Below, one piece after another: positions 37,379 through 50,524 of a stretch of 64,000 nt of DNA. Source of the DNA: Cylicocyclus nassatus (lineage: Eukaryota > Nematoda > Chromadorea > Rhabditida > Strongylidae). Below the pieces are notes generated by a model. It ran no database searches, was not told the origin of the DNA, and was given only the letters and a program-made list of their open reading frames with translations. The stretch spans positions 82,105,322 to 82,169,321 of the forward strand of contig CATQJL010000223.1 in the NCBI GenBank assembly GCA_958299035.1, given 5' to 3'. The first letter of the stretch is position 1. The number at the start of each line of letters is the position of its first letter. A program made the translations under genes and the position numbers.

Positions 37379-40300
37379 ATGGATGAGCCAGCGTGCAAGA
37401 AGTTGAAAGTTGATTCTGGTGAGTTTCCTAGTTATTTTTATTTTTGCACGGGAGAGATTCTAATTTCAGCACCTTGCGCAGACTATGAAGCTGGAGATAA
37501 TTTGGATGGTTTGAGTGAGCTCGAAAAATTAGAACCTTTGCCACAATCTGGGCACATTGGTGGCGATGTACCGGTTCGTTATGCTTTTTCAAAGGTTGTT
37601 TATCCATCTCATTGATTATTAGTGATTATTGATTCGCACTAATTTGATATTCTTCTATCTTTATATTTTATTTTTTTTGTACAACCAATAGTTTGAATGC
37701 GACAATTTTGTCAGCTGTTTTGTTCATCAGTTGCTGATGTGCATCATTAGCTAAAGTTTTGTAAATCCTGCTCAAAAATTACACTTGGCCTTCATTGATG
37801 TATTTGACATACCTTCATTGATTATATTTTATCACTTACTTTGAACGCTCATTCGCTAAGAGAGCCAACCTATGGGTAAAATACATTTTAAGGACTCAAT
37901 CGATTGTTCTATTCCTCCTTTAACTTACTTGAGTGTTACCCCTATAAATGCGTTTTGTATGAACATGAGGTCCTATGGAGTTGCACTGTCTTGATTTGAT
38001 GGTACTTCTGCGACACTTCCTAAGTAGTATTTTACAAATGGATCTGTTTGCTAGAGAGCCGTCATATAGCACATAAGCGCAAGCTGCTCGTTGCGCGTAG
38101 ATCTGTAAATATCTCAAAATAATTTTGAAAATTGCTATATGAGTTCCGATGAAATATTGCTCAACAGTAAAATCCTTTCAACTCTTTTTATTTAGACCAC
38201 TTCACAGTCCACAATGCCAGCTCCGATGCCACCAGCGGGTTATGGCCAAGCTGGAGGAGGTCAACCGGGCGGACAACCTTCTCAGGGTGGTCAGCAACAG
38301 TCTGTTTTACAGGTATTTGTTTTGTGAATTTCGCAGAGATCTCAGTAAGGTTCATATTGAACCAAATAAACAAGTTCTTTAGGAGTTGTTAATGACCCAA
38401 ACGCAAGGGCCAGCTGCAAACAATTCACCAAGACCTGCATTTTCGACAGCACAAACAGCGAATAACTTTAACACAAGGTTCGGTGTCAGATTACGTCTTT
38501 GTTTCGGATTTTTCCTCAGAATGAAATTTCAGGAGTCCTATGACGGGTGCTACGATGATGTCTCCACCTAACGCAAATATGGCTGGAGCAGGGCGAGGGG
38601 CGGGCGGCCCCGGACCCTCTCCTGGAGGACCAGCGGGTGGACCTCCTGGAGGCCCAATGCGTGCCCCTGGTCAGGGACCGCCCGTCATGTACGATGGAAT
38701 GCAAATGGCTCCACAGCAACCGCAATATGGACAACCTATGATGAGCGGTGGACCACAAGGCCAAATGCGGGGTTATCCTGGTCAATACGCACCTCAGGGC
38801 GCACCTAATCAGGTAGAACTTGTCTCCATTTTTTGTGCATTGTTTACGTCGTGAATCCAGATACCTTATCCTGGGCAAGGACGAGGGCAAGCCATCCCAA
38901 GAGGTGGTATGATGAACGGAGCACATATGCAACGGCCGCCTCAAATGGCACCTCCGGGTCGACCAGGTAAAAAGACACTTACTTGCGAGCGGTTCACCTT
39001 TATTTGTGTCAGTTTTAGGAATGCCACAAATGATGCCAGGTATGATGCGGCATCCGGGTATGATGGAGCAACCTTTCAATCCCAATGCACCTTTCCAAGG
39101 ACAACGGCCTGATCAATTCATGGGTGGTCCACCTCCTCAGGTTAGTGTTTAACAGTGTCACAAACAGTGTCAGGTATTATCTGAATCTGCTTATTTTCTG
39201 CGCATATTGCACTTCCATGATTTAGGGCTTTATGAATAGACAACCTTACCCCGGTATGATGCCAGGTCATCCTGGACCACCGCAGGGACCACCGGTAAAT
39301 CTGCTCTTAAATTGTTTTCCGGCGCTAACTAGAGCCTATGCCTTTTAGATGATGATGATGGATCCGTCACAATCGAATGGACCTCATCAAATGCCTAATC
39401 GACCGCCTGGCGCTGCTGGACCGACACAACAACCTCCGGTACTTACATTGCCTGATCTGGCCTTTGCTTGGCTGTAATTTGATTTCTGAAGTTGTCTCAG
39501 GGAATGATGCAAATGCCAAATGGAGGTCCTCCTGCTGGTCAGCAACCTCATCCACACCAGCAAATGCCGGGCGCACCTGTCTCTCAACCTCCCCAACGAA
39601 CTGGTGGAACTCCTTTGACTCCTGGGACTCAAGATCCAGAGAAGCGCAAGTTGATACAACAACAGCTAGTGTTGTTATTACATGCTCATAAGTGCCAGCA
39701 ACGGGAACGGGTAAATTGGATTTTTTGATGAAAATGATAGCTTTTTCAACACTAACCTTCAGAACCCTGCTGAAGCAGCGAATGGCCGAACGCCTTGTAA
39801 TCTGCCTCATTGTAACACGATGAAGGAAGTGCTACAACATATGACCATCTGCCACAATGGAAGACAGTGCACATGTATGTTTCACCATCAGCAGTTATTC
39901 TACTTGAGTGAGTGTAAATTTTTTCTTTAGATGCTCACTGCGCATCATCTCGACAGATTATTGCTCACTGGAAGAACTGTAATCGTGACGACTGTCCTGT
40001 TTGTAAACCTCTAAAGAGCATACAGAATCAACCGTCGGCGGCTGGAAGTGAGCTATGTCAGAGTTTAGACCTAATACCTAGTTAGCCCTTTTCCCCTGGA
40101 CACCATCGAAATAACTGATGGAACTTTTTGCAGCGCTGCAAGATATGAGCCAATTGTTAGGACCAGGATCCGTGGGAGCACCTGGGTCTGTAGGAGGTAG
40201 CAGTATGGGCCCAGGAGGCCCGCAATCCGTAGATCCCATGGCTCAGTTTGGATCTCCAGCCCCGGCGTCGAACACGGGTGGTGGAGCGAATGCAGCACCT

Positions 40301-43300
40301 GCAGGACCTGGTAGCGTACCTGGAGGGCCACATAGTGGACCCATGTCCGCTGCTGGTTTGCTCAATGATTATAATCCTCCCATGAAGTGAGTTTTTCGAA
40401 GTATCCTTTCGTCCTTGAAAGTTGAGTAAATTTGCTTTTAGTGATCCTTTCCGTTCACCAAACCCTCCCAACAAACACGCTGGTCCAGGATCTGTTGGCG
40501 CTGCTCCAGGTGGACCCCACCATGGAATGATGGCCAGAGCACCTGGCGACTTCTCAACCATCAACTTCCCACCCCCTGATGTACCTAGTCATGCGAAGGT
40601 ATCATGTGATCTCAGTTTGAATCTCACTATCTACTAGAGACTGTTTACTGAATGTACAAAAATATTGGTGTCTGTTTCCCAAATATTCTCTCTTCAGGAA
40701 TGGCATCAACATGTCACCCGCGATCTCCGTAACCATCTTGTCGGCAAGCTAGTGAAGGCAATATTCCCGTCCCCAGATCCAAATGCGATCCATGACCAAC
40801 GAATTCGTGATTTGATTAATTATGCGCGGAAAGTTGAAATGGAAATGTTCGAGTCAGCCAACGATAGGGTACGCATAAGTTTTATTGGATTTATTACTGA
40901 ATTGTATCGAAGAGCTCAGTTTCAAGGAGTTTTGTTCAGGAGGAATATTATCACTTGTTGGCGGAGAAAATCTACAAGATCCAAAAAGACCTGCAGGATA
41001 AGAAGAACTCAAGGCTTCGAGCTGATGGAGGCGGACAGGGAGGCGGTGCAGCAGGAGGAGGTCCTGCAGCCGGTTCGTCTGCTCCACCTCAATCTGCACC
41101 AAATGCTGGACAACAACAGCAAAGTGCAGCTAGTGGTGGTGGCTCCTCTGAAGGTGCGGCTAGTGATTTTCTGATCTAGACTTGGACATGGTTGCAAGAG
41201 TATTTCCAGGATTAGGATCAATTCCAGACTTTGACATGGATATGCCAAATCCGCCAAATCGGACTGCTGGCACCACACCGTTACCGCCTGGGTTACAGAC
41301 AGCGCAGCAGCAACAGCAACCGCCACATTCACAGCAACCGCATCAACAACATGGTGTTGGTTGGACGAGTGCCAGTGGTAGTGGTCCTATGTCGGCTCCG
41401 GATCCACGAGCTCAACAGCAACGGTCGCAAGAAAGACTTGGAGCGCAATCGAATAGTAGTCATGGATCGGCGGCTGGAACACCATTGGTAATGATTTCTC
41501 ATTATGAAGGTTGATTGATTGTATATAGCTTGGATTACTCAAGTAAAGCTCTCTTTTTTTTATTAATGATGCGATTAAAGGTCAAAATGGAGTCAATGGA
41601 CACCAGTGACCAGAACGGCCCGATGTCAACTTCCTCAACGAACGGTTTACCTCCCGCGCTAGTCAAATCTGAGTCCAAAATTAAGATGGAGGAAGGTTGT
41701 TCAGGTATGGATTGCTTATGAATTTTTCGAGTTTTGGAAATAACTTTACCAAGCTTCAGTTGCCCCGGGACCATCGTCAGGAGCAGTTGTTCCAACTTCT
41801 ACTGCTGTAAAAACAACTAAGCCTGACTCCACATCATCGCCGAAAAAGGAAGTGGTCAAGCGAGAACCTACACCACCACCTGGAGAAGACACGATCTTTG
41901 ACGCCAACGAGTTGCGGTACGTCTTTTTAGGTCTTTTCGAATTCGCCGACAAGTGCTCAGAATTGTTGTTCAGGCACTATCTACGGCCAGTTTGGGAGAA
42001 GTTGGATTGCTCGGAAGACGCCATACCATTCCGTATGCCTGTTGATCCGGATTTACTGCATATACCTGTAAGTTTCTGGATCATAGATGAGTATAATATT
42101 TGTTCTTTGCTGAGCAGCTCAGGTCACAAGTATAAAATGTTCTAGGACTACAACGATATAGTGAAACACCCAATGGATTTGTCTACGATTTGCGGAAAAC
42201 TGGACAGTGGTCGTTATAAGAATCCATGGGAGTTCTGCGATGATATGTGGTTAATGTTCGACAACGCCTGGATGTACAATAGAAAAAACAGCAAGGTGTA
42301 CAAATATTGCACAAAGGTAAGCGAAATAGGCTAAATATATGGCACAAGCATAAATGCTGCTAATTTGTTGCAGCTGAGTGAAATGTTTGTGGCTGAAATG
42401 GATCAAGTTATGCAGCAGATGGGATATTGTTGTTCACGGAAGTTGTCATTCACACCTTTAGCATTGTTTTGCTATGGTGCATCGATGTGTACGATTGCAA
42501 GGGATCAGCCATATTGGGTGTAAGTAGACTAGCCTAGGTTTTTCTTCCGTTCAGGGATAGGGCAAAAGTCATTGATTCTAGGTACGAACAAACGTCGTCA
42601 CAATACGGCGTCACTGTGTCAGAGCGATACACCTACTGTTTGAAGTGCTTTGATGCATTGCCGCCTGAAGGCATTTCATTGTCGGAAAATCCGAACGACC
42701 AGTCGAACATGGCACCAAAAGACAAATTTGTGCAAATGAAGAACAATGTGATCGATTATGAACCGTTCGAAGTGTGCAAATACTGCCATCGAAAGTGGCA
42801 TAGGATCTGTGCGCTGTATGACAAGAAGGTAATGATTTTAGTTGTTTAATCAATATTTCTGCAAATATAACTTTTCCAAGATTCTTTCACTTGCCTGTCA
42901 CACTTGATATCAGTTGTATTTTTTTATAAACTCTTATAAGTGCAAATGGATCCATAACTCATTTTGGTTACGGATGTTCTATGCTTTATTGCTTATCACC
43001 GTGTTTCTAGTAAGATCGTCCATTGTGTAACAGTCTATCTTTTAAGATAACAGAGAGACAGTTTTACAACATGTTAGTAGATTCTACAAAAAATCTGACT
43101 GTACCTATCTAATTTCATTTTCACTTTCATCTTACTTTTCAGGTGTTTCCTGAAGGTTTCATTTGTGACACGTGTCGCAAGGAGAAGAGTTATCCGAAAC
43201 CAGAGAACCGATTTACGGCGAAACGATTGCCGCACAACAAGTTGTCGCAGTTTTTGGAAGACCGCGTGAACAACTACCTGAAAGGTGCACTCCAAAACAA

Positions 43301-46300
43301 TCCCAATCAGTATGAAGTTATCATTCGAACGTTGTGCGTGCAAGACAAAGAAGTGGAAGTGAAGCCGCTGATGAAGCAGAAGTGAGTGAACAGATTTCCA
43401 AACTCTCTTATGGGTTACGCTTTAAAAAATATTCTCGCTCCAGATATGGTCCACAAGGTTTCCCCGACAAATTCCCTTACCGAACGAAGGCTGTGTTCGC
43501 TTTTGAAATCATCGACGGTGTTGAAGTGTGCTTCTTTGGTCTCCATGTCCAAGAATATGGCAGTAATTGCAAGGAGCCCAATGCAAGGTACATACTTTAT
43601 CAATTTGCGAAGCAAAATGGCGTTTATCTACATTTAGGCGGGTGTACATTGCTTATTTGGATTCGGTACACTTTTTCCAACCAAGGGAACTCAGAACAGA
43701 GGTTTATCACGAGATACTTCTTGGATACCTTGAGTGAGTGGTTGATTTCTCCCAAGTTTTACTGCCGCTTAGTTCTATTGCCCATTAAGAAATGTTTGCA
43801 AGGAAATAAAATTGTTTTTCTTTAGCTATGTCAAGCGACTTGGCTACACTATGGCCCATATTTGGGCTTGTCCACCATCCGAAGGTGATGACTACATCTT
43901 CCATTGCCATCCTCCTGAACAAAAGATCCCAAAACCGAAGAGGTTACAGGTAAGGAAGAATAAGCCATATGGATTTTTCTAAGTTTCCGTACTTTAGGAT
44001 TGGTACAAGAAAATGCTGGAGAAGGGTGTAGGCGAAAAGACAGTGGTTGAGTTCAAGGATATTTACAAACAGGTGTGAACATTTCCAAATGCGGGACTAG
44101 CGCTGCACTTTGCTTGACTAATTGCCAAATATATGTAATTCAGGCACGTGATGACAACCTGACAACGCCCATGAGCCTGCCATACTTTGAAGGAGATTTC
44201 TGGCCAAATGTGATTGAGGATTGCATTAGGTCAGTGAAATTTCTGCGAGATCATTTTTGCAAAAGTTATTGATCAAATTCAGAGAGGCTGGAAATGAGGA
44301 AGCTCAAAGGCGAAAAGAAGCTGCAGAAGGTGAAGAGGATGACGATGATGTTTTCCAATCTGGTGATAATGGCAAAAAGAAGAGGTAATTGCCTTTTATG
44401 AATGTTGGCTCTCTTGGTTAAATAAGTATAATCGATATTGGCTAGAGCTTACTCTTTCTTTTCAGTTCCAAAAACAAGAAGAACAACTTGAAGAAGAATT
44501 CGAAGATGAATAAGAAGAAGCAAGGTAACTCAACTGGCAATGAAGTTGCAGACAAGCTATATTCACAGTTCGAGAAGCATAAAGAGGTTGGTTTGTTTAG
44601 TCAGTCGCAGGAAGCATGAAGTTTAATTGGGATTTTAGGTGTTCTTCACCATTCGTCTCGTCACACAACAGTCGGCTCTTTCTTTGCCTGACATTGTCGA
44701 TCCGGATCCACTCATGGCATCAGATATGATGGACGGAAGAGATACATTCCTCACTCGAGCTCGTGATGAACACTGGGAGTTTAGCTCGTTGAGAAGGGCC
44801 AAGTAAGATTTACCGTGATTGCGCTTTTTTACGAAACTTTCCTATGAACTTTTCATTGTCTTAAAAAATTGATTCCATGACCTTGGGAACGTCAATAATA
44901 TTGTAGATATTCCACCCTGGCCCTTTGCCATGCTTTACACGAATCCGATGTCAACAAAGAAATGTCCTACACTTGCAACAAATGCAACAGTTCGAATGCG
45001 AAATGGCATTGTACTACTTGTGACGTGAGTTCCGAGTTATTTTGCAATTTTATTAGCTCTTTTTTGATTTTTGACATTGCTGAGCATTTAAATTCAAGGA
45101 TTTCGATCTCTGTGAAACTTGCCGCGAATCCGTTCCGCATGAACATCCTATGGAACAGATCAAACCACTTATTGGAGCTGAAAGTGGTGATTCCAGTGGT
45201 AGCAATCGTTTCGAAAGCATACAGGTATGTATTGATTTTCGTTTCTAAATTTTGACAAATATGCTCCAATATCTGTTTTCCAGCGTTGCATCCTCTCTTT
45301 GGTGCATGCTTGCCAATGCAGAGACGCGAATTGTCGTCGTGTATCTTGTCACAAGATGAAGCGTGTAGTGCAGCATACGAAACTGTGCAAGAAACGAGTC
45401 AATGCCAGTTGTCCTGTGTGCAAGCAACTGATTGCATTGTGCTGTTACCATGCAAAGCATTGCCAAAGAGATTCATGCTCGGTAAGAATCATTACTTTGT
45501 CGTAGAAGAGCAAAACAGGGAGTGATTTGTTTCAGGTGCCGTTCTGTATGAACATCCGACAGAAGTTGGCCGAACAGAAGCGTTCGATTGCCAGACGTGC
45601 CGACATGATGATGCGAAGGCGTATCGATGGACTTCAAGCTGTTGCTGGAGGTTAAGATTTGAAAATTTTTGTCTGAGTGTCAGAAATGAAAAATGCAACG
45701 TGTTAAACTTGGTTAAGTCAATTTTTCGAGCTTCATGTTTGTGCTTGTTCGAATCTGTCTTTCCGAACAAGGGGGTATGATTAGATGGAGGGGAGCAAAA
45801 ATGACTAAAAACTGCTAAATTGACGGGGACAGTGGTTGTAAAGGTTTGTTGTTCGCCGTAAACGCTCTTAAACTAGCGATTTAAAAAGTATGCGATTGAA
45901 GATTGAAATAGCTAACAATCACTCTCTAAACTTCGCTTTCCAGGACCGTCCGCATCAGGCGCTGGAGCAGCACTAGTGGGTCCAACATCTGTACCGACGC
46001 CGCCTCCTGACAATAAACCATTTTCGGGGACCCATATGAAGGTTTGAAGGACAAGTTTGAGTTTATCAGCATCATTTATTGTTACCTGTTACAGGGAGGA
46101 ATGCCTGGTCCAAGCCCACTGACTCAAGTCCCATCAATGTCCATGCAGCCACATCCACAACCAGGGCAACATCCTCAGCAACAAAGAGGTGGATTCATGT
46201 GTAAGTGTGCATATTATTTTATACCCTTTTTGTCAAGTTTTCGCAATTTCCTTCGTGAGATCAAGTGTGGACTTTTCTGCAGCATCTGGCATGATGCCAC

Positions 46301-47805
46301 CACAACAACAGCAACAGCCCCAACCTGGAATGCAACAAATGGGACAAGGGATGCCTGCTGGAATGGGTGGACCGATGGGAGCCTCAAATATGTACAGTAT
46401 GCAGCAACAGCAACAACAGCAACAGATGGGAATGATGGGACAAATGCGACCCGGACAACATCCAGGCGGCCAGCCTATGCCCGGACCTGGTGGCCGGGGA
46501 GCTACCGGACAACCTCCTCCACCATACCATCATCGGTTAGTAATTGACTTGTTTTGATCTGGCTAAAAATGATTCATTGTATTCTTAGCGCTCCAACTCC
46601 AATGGTTGGTTTCAACACGAACCCACCTATGATGCAGCCAGGAATGCAAATGCATCCGGGCATGGGACAGATGAGAGGACGTAAGTATTTTTCGTATAAT
46701 CTTCGTGTTAGCACATACATGCACATGTAAGGTTGTACAATAGGCCGTCGCGCAGCAAAATATTCTCCTGCATGTTTTGTATGCACATGATTATGAAAAA
46801 ATTCGCGAAAACTAAAGTAATTTGCTATTGTAGAATCTTCAGTTAGGGGGCATCAGTGAATAGTTGATTATGATGTAATTTTTCAGAACCCGGTGGTGGG
46901 CCAATGCAACCGCAACAGCAGCAACAACCACAGCAACAAGGTAACCCTGCTGTAATCGACCCGGCCATGGCACAAGTGATGAGTCGGTTAAAAATGGCAA
47001 AGACGGATGAAGAGAAGACTTCGGTGTTCCAAGAACTGAAGAAGACACCACATTTGTTTGCTGCATTCATCAAAATGAAGCCCACTCCTGATGTGAGTAT
47101 AGAATTAATTTTTGTTCGCTCGGATTATTTTATGTTATTCAGAGCAATTGGCCATCAAATATGGGTCCAGGAGGTCCTGGTGGTCCTCCACAACAAGGTT
47201 ATTACGGTGGTCCACCACAGGGTGCTCCCCGAGGACCCGGAAGTCAATATGCGCCAATGGCACCTGGATGGCAACAACAACAGCAATATCATCCACAACG
47301 GCAACAACAAGGAGCGTCACCGGCCATTTCTGGACAACAGTTCGGTGTTGGTCAGGTGAGTAATTTCTTCCCAAGTACTCTATCATTGTCTTGAAGCTAG
47401 AGAATGCTACCAAGTTGTTGGAGTTATTTACCGTACGCATTAACCATTGTCTTAATGACGGTGTCACTCTCTCCTGCGCCTCGCATCCTGCGCTACCGCC
47501 TCCCTCTGCTTTGTGTCGCGTTCGCGAACCCTAAGCATCTTTCCAAGCCGGCCAACCTCACTGCTAGGCGTGCAAAAATGCCTGGAGAATACGTTCGCGA
47601 ACGCAGAAGCTTTGGATGGATTTCCCGAGCGAGCCGCGCTAACGGGCGACACTGTGATTCAGACAGAGGAAATCTGTAGTTCTACGCAATTAGGAATTTC
47701 TATGTTTTGCTTTAGGGTCGATCGCCATCGATGGGCATGGGATCATCGCCAATGTTGCCACCACAACAAGCTGGTCAACCCGATCAATCAGGGCAATTCC
47801 GGTGA
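37379..47805 (+). CDS. cbp-1: CBP/p300-family histone acetyltransferase and coactivator, 43 coding exons
   Basis: Acetylates histones and other proteins in the nucleus and bridges transcription factors to the transcription machinery. Exons: 37379-37418, 37470-37573, 38196-38312, 38383-38477, 38533-38812, 38861-38966, 39019-39140, 39226-39294, 39349-39438, 39501-39710, 39763-39874, 39931-40047, 40134-40386, 40442-40598, 40698-40868, 40940-41132 (or 41153), 41180-41487, 41581-41704, 41760-41916, 41974-42067, 42146-42316, 42374-42519, 42582-42828, 43143-43381, 43444-43587, 43638-43733, 43826-43949, 43998-44072, 44144-44229, 44283-44384, 44466-44586, 44639-44802, 44907-45024, 45099-45224, 45284-45481, 45536-45650, 45944-46041, 46095-46200, 46283-46535, 46589-46680, 46887-47092, 47143-47355, 47716-47805. 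Total 6,249 nt, 2,082 residues, every phase compatible. Start chosen at MDEPACKK, which resembles the nematode CBP N-terminus. Modules in order: Met/Gly/Pro/Gln-rich arm, TAZ1, KIX, bromodomain, RING/PHD, KAT11, ZZ, TAZ2, Gln-rich tail with NCBD. No damaging change is seen. Confidence 0.97.
39633..40016 (+). other. cbp-1: cbp-1 TAZ1 zinc domain
   Basis: Residues about 386-477, exons 10-12: [39 protein letters not shown], then [19 protein letters not shown] and CPVC. The Cys/His spacing for three zinc sites is intact. TAZ1 binds transactivation domains of transcription factors. The preceding 385 residues are low-complexity, Met-Gly-Pro-Gln-rich. Confidence 0.95.
40698..40999 (+). other. cbp-1: cbp-1 KIX domain
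   Basis: Exon 15 and the start of exon 16, residues about 625-700: [36 protein letters not shown], then [19 protein letters not shown]. This three-helix module binds activators such as CREB and MYB-type proteins in other animals. Confidence 0.95.
41890..43190 (+). other. cbp-1: cbp-1 bromodomain and RING/PHD
   Basis: Bromodomain in exons 19-22: [40 protein letters not shown] and the acetyl-lysine-binding region ending [17 protein letters not shown], whose Asn is conserved. The discontinuous RING/PHD follows: [44 protein letters not shown]. This cassette controls chromatin binding and restrains the acetyltransferase in mammalian p300. Confidence 0.93.
43190..44800 (+). other. cbp-1: cbp-1 KAT11 acetyltransferase domain
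   Basis: Exons 24-32. Conserved: [60 protein letters not shown] and [19 protein letters not shown]. The YLDSVHFF acetyl-CoA wall and the [13 protein letters not shown] segment, which include the catalytic tyrosine and tryptophan positions of p300, are unchanged, so the enzyme should be active. A Lys-rich, Asp/Glu-rich insertion (44,300-44,520) corresponds to the autoinhibitory loop. Confidence 0.95.
44960..45640 (+). other. cbp-1: cbp-1 ZZ and TAZ2 zinc domains
   Basis: ZZ in exons 33-34: [38 protein letters not shown]2 in exons 35-36: [52 protein letters not shown], then [13 protein letters not shown]. All zinc ligands appear intact. Confidence 0.95.
46945..47092 (+). other. cbp-1: cbp-1 NCBD-like coactivator-binding segment
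   Basis: Exon 41, residues about 1,934-1,982: [40 protein letters not shown]. It fits the NCBD (IBiD) pattern of CBP/p300, which ends PQL.AAFIK. The preceding stretch is a glutamine tract. This exon has a duplicate at 56,838-57,016. Confidence 0.8.
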
Positions 47806-49450
47806 CAAACTAATTAGGTCCAGAATCTACGATAGTGTTCGGTAGCCGTCGTCGTCGTATTATCCCCAGATTACGAGTATCTCCCTATTCGCCGAGTTTT
47901 CCTCGAATACTGTGCTTTACTGGTGAGGAAGACAAGCTGCGAGCCTTTCAAAAATGCATGGTGATCCATAAATCAGAACAAAGAAAATTAAGAAGAGAAT
48001 TACTCTTTACTGTACTGTGATATAGAGAGGCGAGTAGCGGGTGCTGGGTCACCCGTAATATCTACGCCATGTCTGTGTTAGAGCATCTTATATGGTTGTT
48101 GTCGTTGTTATCATTTGACAAGTCCATCCCCCTCCCACTTCACATCTACGTCATCTTCTGCTGTTTTCTTATTTTCTTGAACTTGTGAATCCTCCAGTCG
48201 CATCTGCGCGTTGTCGTCATCTCTCATCTGCCCGTTTTTACCATTGTCTGTATAATAAGGGTTACGTGTATAAATCGAAGCTAGTGTGTGTGTCTGCATG
48301 TGGTTTGCGTGTGCGCATTCGTTGTGTTACTTTAGGGTCCATCGGGTCCGTTATTTTTCCAGATTTTGTACTTGTATTACTCTAGCACATTACTCTCGTA
48401 CTCCTTTTCATGCTATATATTTTTTACCTCTGACGCAATCATTATTGATTCACTAATCGATTGTTCTGTCAGCTCGTTGATTTTTGACATATGATCCCTC
48501 CACTCCCCCAGTATTCAACCACATCCAAAATTCGCTCATTTACGTTTAGGCAGCTTTCGGTTGACGTCATTGCGAGGTGTTTTTTCTTATTGTTATATGT
48601 TGTGTTTGATTTATCCATTGTCTAGTTATTGCTACAGTCTGCATTTGTTCTCTCCATTTCCTTTCCCCAACTGAACCTTTCTTCGAGCGCGGTTGCTGCA
48701 CAACAGGTCGCAAAGCATCTAAATATCTATGTTTAACCATATTTGCTTTGTTCATTTCCATTTGTGTACATTTGCATTGTGTAGTCGTAGAAAAGTAGTA
48801 AAAGAGTTTCATCTTGAACTCTTCTAATTTTCATACACTAATAACATGTATTTGTTCAAATCAAAATGTATTGAACGTTGTTGGTCGAGTAGTGTATGCG
48901 CGATTTTATCAAAACGATCATGTTCGCTGCTTGCTCAACCTCTCCCTCCTATCATGCCCCCATCTAATTACAGTAATCTTGGTAGTATTAGGACAATACT
49001 GTACATCCACAGTACATACATCTTTCCCCTTTAATTGTTGTGGTAGAATGTATTCACGAGTGCATGTTTTCGGTGGTCTCTGTCTCATCCTTCATAACTA
49101 GGCTGTAACCGCGCGCGCTAGCCATTTTCCTATCGTCATTTCGTGATTTTTCATTTGGTTTTCTTTATTGTTGTTGTTGATAATGTCTTACGATGCGTTT
49201 TTGTGCGTCTTGTGTGTGAAATATAACGCAAGCAGCGTTAGTGCTCCAAGCTGCGCATACCGCTAAACCGCCCATTAACGCTATGCGACGCTAAAGCACT
49301 AAACGCTTGACACCATGAAAGGGCACCATGATCTTGGATACATTATTCATACCCTGAGTGTATATTGAAGCGAGATTTATATCACTATTGTATTATTTAT
49401 TATTGTTTTCTTTTATTATGAGCCACAATAAATTTCTAAATTTCTCTTTT
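47806..49450 (+). other. cbp-1: Probable cbp-1 3' UTR with poly(A) signal
   Basis: No gene or repeat is recognised between the stop codon and AATAAA at 49,427-49,432. The stretch is T-rich with repeated TTGTTGTTG-like tracts. A UTR of about 1.6 kb is long for a nematode; an earlier cleavage site is possible. Confidence 0.5.
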
Positions 49451-49629
49451 GTTTTGTTATGCATAGAAGTAGGTTACGTGAACCACCATATACATTACGG
49501 GAGGACTGAATTGTTGAAGGCACACTAACACATGGGAGAGGTTAGCTAAAGGAACTGCTTCTTGACTGGACTTGTTAGATCTTATCGCGGGTTCGTAGCA
49601 CCCTGGGGTGGTGTTGTTGCCCATCACCC

Positions 49630-50096
49630 GGCAATGTAACACGGTATTAACGCGTGCATATAAAGGCTGCTGCATGACGAAGGCGCAATACCTTTGGGCG
49701 ATCGCGACTTTATTGGGCTCTATTGGCCGCAGAGCGCGTGAGGCGCAGGATTCGCGGGTGTGGTGCGGAAGGCGACAACGCCCAGTTTTGTGCCTATCAG
49801 AAACTCTCCGGTGTCAAAGTGACAACCCGGGGGACTACGGGGGTGGGGGTTGGGGGCAGATACATTACTCAATGCCATAAGTAGAAATCCGTGAAAGTCG
49901 TTAAGATGGATGATACACTGCCTCCATTTTCCGCCGTTTGTCGCCTTCCGCGTGCCTCCCAGGATTTACAACGGTGAGGATGCGTGCGCGCCGCTTGGGA
50001 GCCGTGTTCGCGCCCTCTCAGCTGATGAAGGATATTCGTTGACGACTACCCCGTTTCGTGCATTTACACCACCGCGGGGGCTGCACTTCAGGAGGT
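49630..50096. repeat. Dispersed GC-rich repeat, copy near cbp-1
   Basis: Contains CTGCTGCATGACGAAGGCGC and CGCAGAGCGCGTGAGGCGCA, shared with 11,810-11,900, and GATATTCGTTGACGACTACC, shared with 50,524 and, inverted, with 51,350. A GGGGGTGGGGGTTGGGGGCA tract recurs at 50,400 and 55,740. Class unknown. Confidence 0.6.
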
Positions 50097-50097
50097 A

Positions 50098-50301
50098 CAG
50101 GAGCTTTCAATCTGAGTGTCACGGTCGACGTGGTTCACTCCCTCGCAAGCCGCCGCGTTTATGTCTCTCACGTGGTACAATAGCGCATCCGATAATGCGA
50201 AAGCCTTAGCGCGTGGTATTGCACCACGTGAAAGAGACCCAAGCGAGGCGGCTCGCGAGGGAGAACCACGTCGACTGTGACACTCAGATTGAAAGCCCCT
50301 G
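50098..50301. mobile_element. 204-bp palindromic MITE with matching empty site
   Basis: Ends CAGGAGCTTTCAATCTGAGT and ACTCAGATTGAAAGCCCCTG, with TA at 50096-50097 and 50302-50303. Joining the flanks gives AGGAGGTACGCCGCGCGCGG, which occurs uninterrupted at 55,631-55,650. The arms pair through CACGGTCGACGTGGTT and CGTGGTACAATA/TATTGCACCACG. The family also includes 29,011-29,217. Confidence 0.93.
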
Positions 50302-50524
50302 TACGCCGCGCGCGGCCACAGCTCCGCCGCGACGCCGCGTCCAAATCCTGGGACTCGCAAATCTCTCCACTGTTAGAGTTCCCAGCGGCAAAAACAGCGG
50401 GGCAGGGGTGGGGGCAGACACATGTACTCGATGCCAAAGTAATACTGATCCAGAAGTGTTGCTATTGCATTGGCTGAAGTGCGCTGCGCCTTCGCTTCGC
50501 GAAATTCGCGGCGATCGTAAAGGA

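Noticed and set aside
38516..39085. 189-codon minus-strand ORF
   Set aside because: It is the antisense of cbp-1 exons 5-7, whose splice sites and phases are clear.
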